Below are positions 54,469 to 62,839 of a stretch of DNA of 64,000 nt, piece by piece. Positions within the stretch are counted from its first letter, which is position 1, and every line of letters begins with the position of its first letter. A model generated the notes under the pieces. That model was not told where the DNA came from. It was given only the letters and a program-made list of their open reading frames with translations, and did no database searches. The DNA is from Jeotgalibacillus proteolyticus (lineage in GTDB: Bacteria; Bacillota; Bacilli; Bacillales; Jeotgalibacillaceae): assembly GCF_002926065.1 (NCBI RefSeq), contig NZ_PREZ01000002.1, forward strand, positions 186,001 through 250,000. Reading direction: 5' to 3'. Both the position numbers and the translations under genes were made by a program.

Positions 54469-55495
54469 CTGTTTCCTGCTCCATCCAGCGGTAATATTCT
54501 TCAGTGGAAACATATCCGAGTGCCACTCCCTTCAATAATAATTTATTTATGGAGTCATGGCGGCAAAGCCCCCGCTCTGTTTGAGACAGAACAGACTGAA
54601 GAATTTTCCCTGTAAGAACTTCAAAAATTGTCGCGCGGGCGATCTCCGGTTTTGAACGGTTTACTTTAACGAGACGCTGTCCTGTTACTCCGATAAGTGT
54701 CTGAGTCAACTCTTCCTTCGAGACACCTAAATCGAGCATGCGATAAACCGCACCTTCTGCATTTTTTGCATGCAGCGTGGAAAGCACCAAATGGCCGCTC
54801 AAAGCAGCGCGCGCAGCAATTTGAGCTGTCTCTGGATCTCTTATTTCTCCAATAATAATAATATCAGGATCATGACGCAGAACAGCCTTGAGTCCGGCAG
54901 CATACGTAACACCTGCACGTTCATTAATTTGAACCTGCAGAATATGGTCCTGCTGTCTTTCAATTGGATCTTCAAGTGTGATGATATTTCTGTTTAGGTG
55001 GGTGGCGCAGTACTGAATGAGGGAGTATAAAGTTGTGGTTTTTCCGCTTCCTGTAGGTCCTGTAAAAAGAATCATGCCGTGGGAATAATGCACGAGGGAT
55101 AAAAGCTGTTTGGCAGGTTTTGAGAATAATGAAAGTCTTTCAATAGGAACGGAAAAGGCTTGTGGGAGCAATCGTATAACAAGACTTTCTTTAAAGGATG
55201 AAGCGGGAAGTGTTGAAACGCGGAGGGAAAGTATATCTTCGTTAATATGGGCAGTAAAAGCACCGCTTTGGGGTTTCCGTTTGTCACCGATGTCCAATGA
55301 GGCCTTGAATTTCAAGTGCGAAATAAGCCTCTCTCCACTGGAATACGATAGTGTACGGAAGTGAACCAGATCCCCCTGGATCCTGAATTGTATAAGCATC
55401 TCCTCTCCTCTTGGAATTAAATGAATGTCAGAACTATTCTTCCTGGATGCTTCAGACAGTAAATGAGCTGCGAAGCGTTCCGCTCCAAAAGACAT
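54416..55495 (-). CDS. comGA: Competence traffic ATPase ComGA
   Basis: 359 aa from the ATG at 55495 (AAAGGAG 11 nt upstream). GspE/PilB-type ATPase: Walker A LFTGPTGSGKTTTLYSL, Asp box LEDPIERQ, Walker B IIIIGEIRDPETA and His box LSGHLVLSTLHAKNA. It lacks the four-cysteine zinc element that follows QRLV in B. subtilis ComGA; here the text reads QRLVKVNRSKPEIARATIFEVL. It powers pseudopilus assembly for DNA uptake. First gene of the comG operon. Confidence 0.94.
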   Translation of the reverse strand: MSFGAERFAAHLLSEASRKNSSDIHLIPRGEEMLIQFRIQGDLVHFRTLSYSSGERLISHLKFKASLDIGDKRKPQSGAFTAHINEDILSLRVSTLPASSFKESLVIRLLPQAFSVPIERLSLFSKPAKQLLSLVHYSHGMILFTGPTGSGKTTTLYSLIQYCATHLNRNIITLEDPIERQQDHILQVQINERAGVTYAAGLKAVLRHDPDIIIIGEIRDPETAQIAARAALSGHLVLSTLHAKNAEGAVYRMLDLGVSKEELTQTLIGVTGQRLVKVNRSKPEIARATIFEVLTGKILQSVLSQTERGLCRHDSINKLLLKGVALGYVSTEEYYRWMEQETDDTAKTSGLVSEAPGRA

Positions 55496-55600
55496 TAAAT
55501 TTTTCACTCCTTTCATGTTGATTGTTATCTACTATACACTAACTTTTAAAAAATTTGTTGAATTTTTTAAAAATTTTGATAGTATTTTTACACACAAAAA
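55496..55600 (-). promoter_or_regulatory. comG operon promoter region, probable ComK target
   Basis: Minus strand holds a -10 (TATAGT) near 55533 without a good -35, preceded by alternating A and T tracts (AAAATTTTT, AAAAAATT, AAATTTTTTAAAA). This is the kind of sequence ComK binds, but I do not find an exact AAAAN5TTTT pair. Confidence 0.4.
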
Positions 55601-55625
55601 AAGAAAGGCTTTCCGCCTCTCCTAA

Positions 55626-56006
55626 TCAGCTCGTCATCATTAAGCATTGTTTTTTATTGGACAAGCTTCTGAGACCTTCAGGATTATATCCGACGATTAA
55701 CTTACTACCATCAGTTAAAATAGGCCGTTTAAGTAATTTTGGATCTTCAATAATCAATTTGACGACTTCTGACAATGGCAGATCCTCGACATCTCTGCCT
55801 AAATTCTTAAATGATTGGCTTCTCGTAGCCAGAAGCTCGTCTAACCCGTCAGTGGTCAAAGAAAGGAGATGCAGCAATTCTTCGTATGTGGGTGTGTCTC
55901 TGAAGATATGCCGTTCCGAAACAGCAACATTGTTTTCTTTCAGCCATTTTTTCGTTTTACGGCAGGAAGTGCAGCTGGGATACGTATAAAATGTGATCGG
56001 TTTCAT
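55626..56006 (-). CDS. mgsR: Spx-family regulator MgsR
   Basis: 126 aa from the ATG at 56006 (AAAGGAGG upstream); the 66 codons of open frame above it are AT-rich and non-coding. ArsC/Spx-like thioredoxin fold with redox-sensing Cys12 and Cys15 in YPSCTSCRKTK, LLATRSQSFKNLG, and RPILTDGSKLIVGYNPEGL. In B. subtilis MgsR (YqgZ) controls a subset of the general stress response through contact with RNA polymerase. Length is identical to that of B. subtilis MgsR. A TTGTAY repeat array precedes it. Confidence 0.93.
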   Translation of the reverse strand: MKPITFYTYPSCTSCRKTKKWLKENNVAVSERHIFRDTPTYEELLHLLSLTTDGLDELLATRSQSFKNLGRDVEDLPLSEVVKLIIEDPKLLKRPILTDGSKLIVGYNPEGLRSLSNKKQCLMMTS

Positions 56007-56026
56007 GTTATTGCCTCCTTTATATT

Positions 56027-56107
56027 TTGTACAACATTTGTTCACTATTTGTATCATGATCGTATATGTTTGTTTAGTATTGTATACCACTTGTATAATG
56101 TTTGTAC
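56027..56107 (+). repeat. Phased TTGTAY repeat array upstream of mgsR
   Basis: Five TTGTAC/TTGTAT hexamers start at 56027, 56049, 56080, 56091 and 56102: spacings 22, 31, 11 and 11 bp, about whole helical turns. The divergent mgsR-yqgY region (56007-56301) holds these, a T-rich stretch and the yqgY promoter. They may be operator sites for mgsR or promoter-like -10 repeats. Confidence 0.5.
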
Positions 56108-56234
56108 ACCTATTTTTCCACACTTTTTTTTTAAAAATTTTTACCAGCTGATTATTCAACTTTTTTTTCGATTGTAAATATGGATATTTTTCAACAAAAA
56201 TCATCTAATATTCACAATCCAAAGGGTTGTGTTA

Positions 56235-56264
56235 TTTACATTTCAATATGATATCCTATATAAT
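56235..56264 (+). promoter_or_regulatory. Sigma-A promoter of yqgY
   Basis: -35 TTTACA (56235-56240), 18 bp, -10 TATAAT (56259-56264, perfect). Confidence 0.7.
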
Positions 56265-56301
56265 AGGTTCGATGGATTGTTCGTATAAAGGAGGGATTTG
56301 G

Positions 56302-56544
56302 ATGGATAAGATGTACCGAGTCATGGGCTTTTGGACTGGAATTTTTTCTGTACTATTTTACGTTGGACATATGCCTAAGACATCACTGCTTTTTCTTGCC
56401 CAGACGGGATTCTTCATCCTGCTCGGGTACTTGAAGCTATCTGAACGTATGTATGTTTATATTTTCTTTGTATACTTAACGCTTTTCTTTGCAGGATTTA
56501 CTTATTACACAACCTTCAACATGCCGCTAAACGGTCCACTTTAA
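56302..56544 (+). CDS. yqgY: DUF2626 membrane protein YqgY
   Basis: 80 aa from the ATG at 56302 (AAAGGAGGG upstream); upstream open frame is leader. Three hydrophobic segments (about 9-24, 27-43 and 50-68). MDKMYRVMGFWTG and the LKLSERMYVYIFF segment fit the DUF2626 family found only in Bacillales. Function unknown. Strong sigma-A promoter, bidirectional terminator after it. Confidence 0.88.
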   Translation: MDKMYRVMGFWTGIFSVLFYVGHMPKTSLLFLAQTGFFILLGYLKLSERMYVYIFFVYLTLFFAGFTYYTTFNMPLNGPL

Positions 56545-56551
56545 AATGTAT

Positions 56552-56585
56552 TAAAAAACCCTCAAACTATATTGAGGGTTTTTTA
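56552..56585. terminator. Bidirectional terminator between yqgY and yqgX
   Basis: AAAAAACCCTCAA and TTGAGGGTTTTTT, 13-bp stem with a 6-nt loop. Confidence 0.88.
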
Positions 56586-56599
56586 ATTCAAAGTATCAG

Positions 56600-57238
56600 C
56601 TAAAAACCGTTTAAGAAAGGGTTGGAGTTCATTTCATCCCCGATCGTTGTCACAGCGCCATGACCCGATAGCACATACGTTTCCTCAGGAAGTGTCAGGA
56701 GCTTTGTATGTATGCTCTTTAAAAGAAGGTTGTGATCACCACCTCTTAAGTCAGTTCTTCCAATGCTGCCCTGAAATAGTGCGTCGCCAGCAAGAACGAT
56801 TCCCGCTTCCTTAAAATAAAAACTTACACTCCCCGGTGAATGGCCGGGTGTAAATAGGAGTTCAAACGTCCATTCTCCTATTTTCATTGATCCTTCGTTA
56901 GTAAATACCTGATCTGGTTCTCTCGCGGTTATAGGAGTAATCCCCTGAAAAAACGAAGATCCGTTTTTAGAGGGATCAGCCAGCCATTTTTTTTCGTTTT
57001 CATGTACATAAACCGGAATCTGATAATGATCCCGTAAAGCATCTACAGCACCGATATGATCAAAATGCGCGTGTGTTAATAAAATTGCCGACGGCTTTAC
57101 TTTCTTTTTCTCTAAAAATTGCCGAACCTTGCCTGCTTCTTCTCCAGGGTCAACAATCAGGCAGTCCTGATGATTTGAGCTGTAAAGGAGGTAAGCATTT
57201 GTTTGCATTGGTCCAAGCGGTATTCTTATCCATTCCAT
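56600..57238 (-). CDS. yqgX: Metallo-beta-lactamase-fold hydrolase YqgX (glyoxalase II-like)
   Basis: 212 aa. Metal-binding THAHFDHIG, later ligands in FTPGHSPGS (His), AGDALFQGSIGRTD (Asp) and LSGHGAVT (His). The set matches the hydroxyacylglutathione hydrolase-like subgroup. In bacilli it may act on bacillithiol thioesters such as lactoyl-bacillithiol; that is family-based inference. Single gene, divergent from yqgW. Confidence 0.93.
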   Translation of the reverse strand: MEWIRIPLGPMQTNAYLLYSSNHQDCLIVDPGEEAGKVRQFLEKKKVKPSAILLTHAHFDHIGAVDALRDHYQIPVYVHENEKKWLADPSKNGSSFFQGITPITAREPDQVFTNEGSMKIGEWTFELLFTPGHSPGSVSFYFKEAGIVLAGDALFQGSIGRTDLRGGDHNLLLKSIHTKLLTLPEETYVLSGHGAVTTIGDEMNSNPFLNGF

Positions 57239-57325
57239 ATGATCACCTCATAGACTAGTTTAGCATGATTATCAGAGAGTTTGCTTCCAAAAAAAGCATT
57301 CTCACGAAAGTGTCACGATTAGCTC

Positions 57326-57354
57326 TCGACAATGATCCTAAAAAAATATAAAAT
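57326..57354 (+). promoter_or_regulatory. Candidate sigma-A promoter of yqgW
   Basis: -35 TCGACA (57326-57331), 17 bp, -10 TAAAAT (57349-57354); leader of about 70 nt to the yqgW start. Confidence 0.55.
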
Positions 57355-57431
57355 AAGAAGAGGACACATATAGTTGCACTATTCTAGCTTATACTTAACG
57401 TGAACGACTGTAATGAAAGGGGTGCATAGAA

Positions 57432-57602
57432 ATGAACGGTTTAACCATTATATTGGCATTAGTCACTATATTAGCAATTATTGGGACAATTTCATCCTTA
57501 AAAGGAAAAAACCTTATGGGGATTTTATTTGGCCTTGCAACACTTGGCGTATTCGGCTGGTTTACGATTATGACAATTATCAAGGATGGCTACCCGCATT
57601 AA
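57432..57602 (+). CDS. yqgW: Small DUF2759 membrane protein YqgW
   Basis: 56 aa. ATG preceded by AAAGGGGTGCATAGAA. Two hydrophobic segments (about 4-20 and 28-50) separated by SSLKGKN; ends KDGYPH. It matches the short DUF2759 family located between yqgX and yqgV in Bacillus. Function unknown. Transcribed alone between its promoter and the bidirectional terminator at 57643-57676. Confidence 0.85.
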   Translation: MNGLTIILALVTILAIIGTISSLKGKNLMGILFGLATLGVFGWFTIMTIIKDGYPH

Positions 57603-57642
57603 ATAAAAATGCGTTGCAGAATAAAAGAATATACGCAATTCT

Positions 57643-57676
57643 AAAAAAGAGCTGACTCGATTGTCAGCTCTTTTAC
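57643..57676. terminator. Bidirectional terminator between yqgW and yqgV
   Basis: AAAAGAGCTGAC and GTCAGCTCTTTT, 12-bp stem with a 6-nt loop. Confidence 0.85.
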
Positions 57677-57677
57677 G

Positions 57678-57995
57678 TTATTCATTCAATTTTTGCTGGA
57701 CAGAGGCCAGTTTATTTTGCATAGAATGATCATTATGGTCTCTTCTGTCGTCAATCCGGATGTTTGTGGCTACACGAGCGATTTCATGCTGGAAAGGAGC
57801 TTCATGAATTTCCTGGAGAACCTCAAAAAGAATGGAAAGCTCACCCTCAATCAATGTGCTCATTGGTGTTAGCTCGTATGTTATTTTCCCTTCCCCGGCC
57901 CATTTTTCCAGGATTTTCTGAATAGCTGCTACATAGCTGCTGACACTTGGTGTTTTTGTTCCGATTGGAATCACTGTTACATCAACGATTGGCAT
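57678..57995 (-). CDS. yqgV: MTH1187-family thiamine-binding protein YqgV
   Basis: 105 aa ferredoxin-like fold. VDVTVIPIGTKTPSVSSYVA at the start, YELTPMSTLIEGELSILFEVLQEIHE and RVATNIRIDDRRD near the end are typical of the MTH1187/YkoF-like family, some of which bind thiamine or hydroxymethylpyrimidine. Cytoplasmic. The ATG overlaps the yqgU stop by one base, so the two are coupled. Confidence 0.9.
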   Translation of the reverse strand: MPIVDVTVIPIGTKTPSVSSYVAAIQKILEKWAGEGKITYELTPMSTLIEGELSILFEVLQEIHEAPFQHEIARVATNIRIDDRRDHNDHSMQNKLASVQQKLNE

Positions 57996-59104
57996 TATTG
58001 TAAATCCTCCTCAAAAATAATAAGAGAAGAAATCTCCCCTTTTTCAATCTCTGCAATTGAAGTAAGCTGATAACCAGTTAGACAATATAACCCATTTGGT
58101 GAACAGGCTAAAGGTTCATTATTAGCCAGTTGATTAATAATCGTTTCTTCGTTCGTATTTAAATTAAGAGATACCAGCGAAAAGCCTTTATCCTTGCTGT
58201 ATAATTCCCCGCTTTTATTAGGCTTAAACAGAATTAGCTTTCCAGCCTCTTGTGCTATATCATATTCAGGCAAAACCCATTGTGAATATGTATGTACAGC
58301 AGGCACTTCAAAGACGATTTTCTTAGTGTACCCTTCAATTTCAAACGTGAAAGATTCTTTCTCTTCATCCACTTTTACCGTTATAAACATCTCCGGGAGT
58401 AAATCGAATGCAAAAACATCATCATAAGCCTGCTTTTCTATTCCTGTTTCAATGAAGTATTCATAAACTGCCTGGTGAGGCTCTGTCATTTCTTTTGACC
58501 ATGTTTGATATATGATTGAAGCTTCAGATGACCAGGTCAAAAAAGGAGGAATACCGGAGAGCTGCTGCCATTCAGACTTTTCTATGTCAGCGGTCCAGAC
58601 TTCATATTCCCAATTTTCATCAAACGCAGTAAAAAGGATCTTTCTTTCATCTGCTGGATTCCAGCTGTAAGCAAGCTCATAGGATTCAATAGGTTGTGAC
58701 CAAACTTCCTTCATGGAGTTCATCATCAACACTGAAGCATTTGCTCCATACACTTCATCCGCTTCATGGAGAAGAAGAAGTTCCTTAGATGGACTTAATG
58801 AAGCAGTATTAAGCTTTCCTTCCCGGGTAAGGATTACGTTTGATTTACCGGTTAAAATATCATATTTATTTACACTAAAGAAATGTTGACTTTGGGTAAT
58901 ATAAATAAATGCTGTATTATCTGTCCAATCCACCACACTGTGAAAATCATTTTCTGAAATCACAAGGGGAATAATCGAGTCAAAAGGTTCTGCTTCACTA
59001 TGTACAGAGGGATCTTCATGCATGGATACTTTATTTGCGGGAAAACAGCCGGCGAAAAACACAGCAAAGGATAAACTGTAAACGATTAACGCTGCGTTTT
59101 TCAC
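57995..59104 (-). CDS. yqgU: Putative lipoprotein YqgU with beta-propeller
   Basis: 369 aa. Signal peptide with lipobox FFAGC (Cys about residue 19), so a membrane-anchored outer-face lipoprotein. The rest has repeated WD-like strands (WTDNTAFIYITQS, YSWNPADERKILFTAF, LTWSSEASIIYQTW) fitting the YqgU six-bladed propeller family. No catalytic motif is evident. Role unknown; operon with yqgV. Confidence 0.87.
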   Translation of the reverse strand: MKNAALIVYSLSFAVFFAGCFPANKVSMHEDPSVHSEAEPFDSIIPLVISENDFHSVVDWTDNTAFIYITQSQHFFSVNKYDILTGKSNVILTREGKLNTASLSPSKELLLLHEADEVYGANASVLMMNSMKEVWSQPIESYELAYSWNPADERKILFTAFDENWEYEVWTADIEKSEWQQLSGIPPFLTWSSEASIIYQTWSKEMTEPHQAVYEYFIETGIEKQAYDDVFAFDLLPEMFITVKVDEEKESFTFEIEGYTKKIVFEVPAVHTYSQWVLPEYDIAQEAGKLILFKPNKSGELYSKDKGFSLVSLNLNTNEETIINQLANNEPLACSPNGLYCLTGYQLTSIAEIEKGEISSLIIFEEDLQ

Positions 59105-59199
59105 TCAGCTCCCACCCTTTCTCATCTAATTCCTAATTTCTTCTAGCATATACCTCAACTGACGAAGGCGAAAGATAAAAGTTTCTTAACTTCAGAAAT

Positions 59200-60396
59200 T
59201 TATTCAGGTAGACCCATTAAACTTTGAATAAAAACAGGTTTCATTGCTGTATATATCTCAGGGAACTGAGACAGAGGCAGTGGATTTACCCCTCTCCCTA
59301 GCTCAAATGTAAATCCAGGTTTGCGAAATTCAGCAATATACCAATCTTTATAGCCTGCATGACTGTCTACATACTGTACGGACCTATAACCGCTTAATTC
59401 GCTGAACAAAGCGGCGTACTTGGCAGATTCAGGCGGTTCAAGTCCTTCGTATCCCCAGTAGAATTCAGCCCCTTGCGTGTGCAGGGCGATCATCATTTGA
59501 AAAGGTATGTTCTCTGCAATTTGGGCCATCGTCTTCGATTCCGGCTGATCCAGAGGAGCATTGCCTGGAAAATCTCTCGGTGCCGGAGAGGTAACCTGCG
59601 TTCTCTCCTTTTCCAGCTCCCAGCCTGCCGGGAATTGGTCATTTAAATCGACCCCATTTATATTTGCTTTCCAGCCGGAAAAATCAGTTGAACCACCATT
59701 TATTTTAACCACCGATTCTTCATTTGAAGAAGATGGACCATTTATAACCAGCTCCACCCCATCAGGATTCACCATTCCAACGACATACAAAGTGGATCCT
59801 CTGTAGGCATTCATACGTCTTTGATGCTCATTGGATTGATTGTTAGATATATGCCATAAGTGTTCATCGAGAAGTGACATTAGTATTGGAGTGGTAATCC
59901 ATTCATTCGCATGAAAAGAAGCATTCCATTGCACAAGCCTTGATCCTTTTCCAATCCTAAGTAAATACAGAGGCCTTCCTTCCACGCTGCTTCCAATTTC
60001 AGTTTGCTCTATAAAAGGATAAACGCTTTTAAGTCGTGTAAAATCCTGAGACAGATTAGAAGGAGAGTATTCATAAGCCCGGGATGCCGGTTCATTTTGG
60101 GCTCTGCTCGGAATCCTCAATAGATTACCCGGCGCTAAGGATTGGGGCTGAACGAGCGGATTGACGAATGTAAGTCTTTCCAGTGGGATGTTAAATTTCC
60201 GGTGAATCGACCAAAAAGAATCACCTGGCTGGACAGTGTACTGCCAAGCAATATAACCGGGAATTTTTATTGTCTGTCCAATCATTAAGCGATTCGGATT
60301 GGCGGTTGGGTTTGAATCAATGATCAGTTCCAGCGGCACTGAGAAAATGCGGGAATACAAAGCAAATGTATCATTTTGACGAACCAGTATATCCAT
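59200..60396 (-). CDS. yqgT: LysM-containing M14 peptidase YqgT
   Basis: 398 aa from the ATG at 60396 (GGGGGGAGATT upstream); 50 further open codons lack support. Two N-terminal LysM domains (about 1-45 and 52-96) bind peptidoglycan. An M14 zinc carboxypeptidase domain follows (about 110-398) with HxxE ligands in FHANEWI, third His in ALHTQGAEF and catalytic Glu in FTFELGRG. Relatives are gamma-D-glutamyl-L-diamino acid endopeptidases acting on spore or cell-wall peptides. No signal peptide is visible, like the sporulation LytF/ENP1 type. Confidence 0.93.
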   Translation of the reverse strand: MDILVRQNDTFALYSRIFSVPLELIIDSNPTANPNRLMIGQTIKIPGYIAWQYTVQPGDSFWSIHRKFNIPLERLTFVNPLVQPQSLAPGNLLRIPSRAQNEPASRAYEYSPSNLSQDFTRLKSVYPFIEQTEIGSSVEGRPLYLLRIGKGSRLVQWNASFHANEWITTPILMSLLDEHLWHISNNQSNEHQRRMNAYRGSTLYVVGMVNPDGVELVINGPSSSNEESVVKINGGSTDFSGWKANINGVDLNDQFPAGWELEKERTQVTSPAPRDFPGNAPLDQPESKTMAQIAENIPFQMMIALHTQGAEFYWGYEGLEPPESAKYAALFSELSGYRSVQYVDSHAGYKDWYIAEFRKPGFTFELGRGVNPLPLSQFPEIYTAMKPVFIQSLMGLPE

Positions 60397-60551
60397 AATC
60401 TCCCCCCTCAACAAACAATATTCCGGTTTAAGTAAGATCATGATAAGGTTTGAATCCCTTTCAATTTGGAGTTTAAAAAAGCGAAACTGCAAAAGAGTTT
60501 GTCTGAAACACAAAGAACCAGATGAAGCTCTAGACACCATATTCAAAGCAC

Positions 60552-60588
60552 CACAAAAAACACGAGCCTTTTTAAAAGGCTCGTGTTA
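60552..60588 (-). terminator. Terminator of yqgS
   Basis: ACACGAGCCTTTT and AAAAGGCTCGTGT, 13-bp stem with a 2-3 nt loop; TTTTTTGTGG follows on the minus strand. Confidence 0.85.
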
Positions 60589-60593
60589 ATCTG

Positions 60594-62501
60594 TTATTCT
60601 TCAATTGTTACATCTTCCTCTAGCAAGCGGCCATTTTCCGGATCATAGAACCGGAGAAGGTCACCGTAAATTATTTCATCATTGTAAGCCAGCTCTTCAT
60701 TTGCGCGTTCAATAAACGGAGCACATAGCTCTGTATCTGTCGCTTCGCCGGTTTCTTTATCCCAACAGGTTTCTCCAGCCCATACTAAATCTTCAGTAAT
60801 GAACCGGCCATCACGGAGAATGACGAAATTATCGTTTTCTTCCGAGAAAATGTCCTGACCAAATTGAATGGATTTATCTGATTCAACTCCAAGCAGGTTT
60901 TGAATCGTTGGCTTTAAATCAACCTGACCGGCTAAAGAATGGTTAGTTTCTCCCCCGATTCCTGATCCCGGTACGTGGACGAAGAATGGTACACGCTGAA
61001 GCTGTGCAGATTCAAATGGCGTAATTTCTTTGTCCATGTATTGGCTCATCGCCACATTATGATTTTCTGAAATACCATAATGGTCACCATACATCACAAT
61101 CACGGAGTCTTCATAAATACCTGCTTCTTTTAATGAAGTAAAGAACTCTTTTATTGCTTCGTCAGTGTAGCGAACTGTCTGGAAGTAACGGTTTAAAGTC
61201 CCAGAATTCGAATCATATTCATCAATAAACTTATCTTCTTCATCCAAATAGAAAGGGTGATGGTTTGTTAAAGTGATCAATTTTGAATAAAAAGGCTTTT
61301 CCATCTCTTTCATATGTTCAACTGACTGCTGTAAGAACGGAATATCCTTCATTCCCCAGTTTACAGCCTCCCCTTCTCCAACAGTATAGTCAGGAAGTGA
61401 ATAGAAGCGGTCATAACCGAAGTTTTCGTACACGATGTCGCGGTTCCAGAAGCTTTTATTATTCGCATGCATCGCAGAAGTAAAGTATCCTTCTTTGTTT
61501 AAGCTGTCCGTCAGTGTGTGGTATTCATTTCCACTGTGTGTGAAGAATACAGCCCCTCTTCCAAGAGGATACAGGGAGTTATCAAGAATGAACTCGGAAT
61601 CGGATGTTTTCCCCTGTTCTGTCTGATGATAAAAGTTATCCAGGTAAATCGTATCTTCATCTTCAGTCAGACTGTTTAAAAACGGAGTGATAACCTCGCC
61701 GTTCATTTCGTTATTAATTACAAAATTCTGTGTTGATTCAAGCTTTACAACAATTAGGTTTTTACCTTCAGCGATCCCATGAAGGTCACTTGCAGGCTCA
61801 ATTGATTTTGCTTCTACATAATTATTTACATCTACAAGCTCGCTGCTGTCTGCAAGCGCACGCTGAGCAGACTGTTTGGATTGTAAATAGATATCATAAA
61901 GATGGTAATTATTAAGGCCGATATTTTTAACGAGCATTTCACGGTCAAAAGTACGGGTCAAAAGCTGAGGGCGTTCAGTTTCAGCCAATCCTAAATTAAA
62001 GAAAAAAGTAGCGATGGTAACTAGAAAATATGCTCTTCTGTTGATTTTCGTTGTTTCTTTAAATGCCACAAATGATGGCTTCATCTTCGCAATTGCAATC
62101 AATACAATAATATCCAGGAAATACAATGCATCTGTCCAATAAATATTTTCCAGTGCACTCCCTCCAAGATCTCCAAAATTGTTCGTTTGGAATAAAACTG
62201 GAAGGGTAATGAAGTCATTAAAGAATCGGTAGAACACCATATTTGAAAATAAGATGATGGTTAAAACCGCACTTGTGATAATCACGTATAGGTTTCTATT
62301 TTTCTCTTTTTTAATAAAAAGAGCGACTCCAAAGATTAGGAGCAGAAAGCTTAACGGGTTGATAAATAAAATTATCGCTTGCATGACATTTTCAATGTTA
62401 ATACTAAAGCTTGCGTAATAAGACACTACGGTCTTAATCCATAGGAACGCAATGGCTATAATGACAATTGAAAGCTTTGGCATTGTCCATTTTTTGTTCA
62501 T
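60594..62501 (-). CDS. yqgS: Lipoteichoic acid synthase (LtaS family)
   Basis: 635 aa. Five N-terminal membrane segments (about 8-30, 40-62, 70-92, 122-140, 156-174), a signal peptidase-type site ALA (215-217) that would release the ectodomain, and a sulfatase-fold domain (about 245-600). Catalytic residues: Glu255 in KLES, nucleophile Thr299 in GKTSDSEF, metal ligands in MYGDHYG and LTNHHPF. It polymerises glycerol phosphate from phosphatidylglycerol on the outer face of the membrane. Position identifies the YqgS paralogue; other LtaS copies may exist elsewhere. Confidence 0.95.
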   Translation of the reverse strand: MNKKWTMPKLSIVIIAIAFLWIKTVVSYYASFSINIENVMQAIILFINPLSFLLLIFGVALFIKKEKNRNLYVIITSAVLTIILFSNMVFYRFFNDFITLPVLFQTNNFGDLGGSALENIYWTDALYFLDIIVLIAIAKMKPSFVAFKETTKINRRAYFLVTIATFFFNLGLAETERPQLLTRTFDREMLVKNIGLNNYHLYDIYLQSKQSAQRALADSSELVDVNNYVEAKSIEPASDLHGIAEGKNLIVVKLESTQNFVINNEMNGEVITPFLNSLTEDEDTIYLDNFYHQTEQGKTSDSEFILDNSLYPLGRGAVFFTHSGNEYHTLTDSLNKEGYFTSAMHANNKSFWNRDIVYENFGYDRFYSLPDYTVGEGEAVNWGMKDIPFLQQSVEHMKEMEKPFYSKLITLTNHHPFYLDEEDKFIDEYDSNSGTLNRYFQTVRYTDEAIKEFFTSLKEAGIYEDSVIVMYGDHYGISENHNVAMSQYMDKEITPFESAQLQRVPFFVHVPGSGIGGETNHSLAGQVDLKPTIQNLLGVESDKSIQFGQDIFSEENDNFVILRDGRFITEDLVWAGETCWDKETGEATDTELCAPFIERANEELAYNDEIIYGDLLRFYDPENGRLLEEDVTIEE

Positions 62502-62589
62502 AAACTTTCCTCCTCAAATCTTTAAAAACCAATTAGCATTTTTTTCTATTTATTTCTAAAATGTGGTTACACCCGATAGGTCAGTCATA

Positions 62590-62618
62590 ATCTTACTCCT
62601 TTTCATGAGTAAAAGCAA
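62590..62618 (-). promoter_or_regulatory. Candidate promoter of yqgS with internal inverted repeat
   Basis: -35 TTGCTT (62613-62618), 17 bp, -10 TAAGAT (62590-62595). TTACTC (62593-62598) and GAGTAA (62607-62612) form an inverted repeat in the spacer. The 338-nt gene-free stretch 62502-62839 otherwise holds AT-rich DNA and the glcK terminator. Confidence 0.5.
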
Positions 62619-62788
62619 ATTGAACTTTACACAACTTTAAAATCTTATTTACAATTCCACCATAATAGACGACTCAAACCTTAAAAAGTTTCCTATTTTA
62701 TAAAATTAATAAAATAGCATCTAAAGTAGCATCATCCATAAGTCCCGTATCGTAAACGGAATTTACAATAATAGCTGTTTATTATACA

Positions 62789-62825
62789 GAAAAAAAGCTG
62801 CCTTGTCCACAAGGCAGCTTTTTCT
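62789..62825 (-). terminator. Terminator of glcK
   Basis: AAAAAGCTGCCTTG and CAAGGCAGCTTTTT, 14-bp perfect stem with a 4-nt loop; U-tract on the minus strand. Confidence 0.88.
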
Positions 62826-62839
62826 TAATATCCTTCATA

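Noticed and set aside
55626-56204. 192-aa mgsR with N-terminal extension
   Set aside because: The extension is AT-rich leader with no ribosome-binding site, while AAAGGAGG precedes the ATG giving the normal 126 aa.
62560-62605. Ten-codon leader peptide with AAAGGAG before yqgS
   Set aside because: Its ribosome-binding site overlaps the candidate -10 element, so it would not be transcribed from that promoter.
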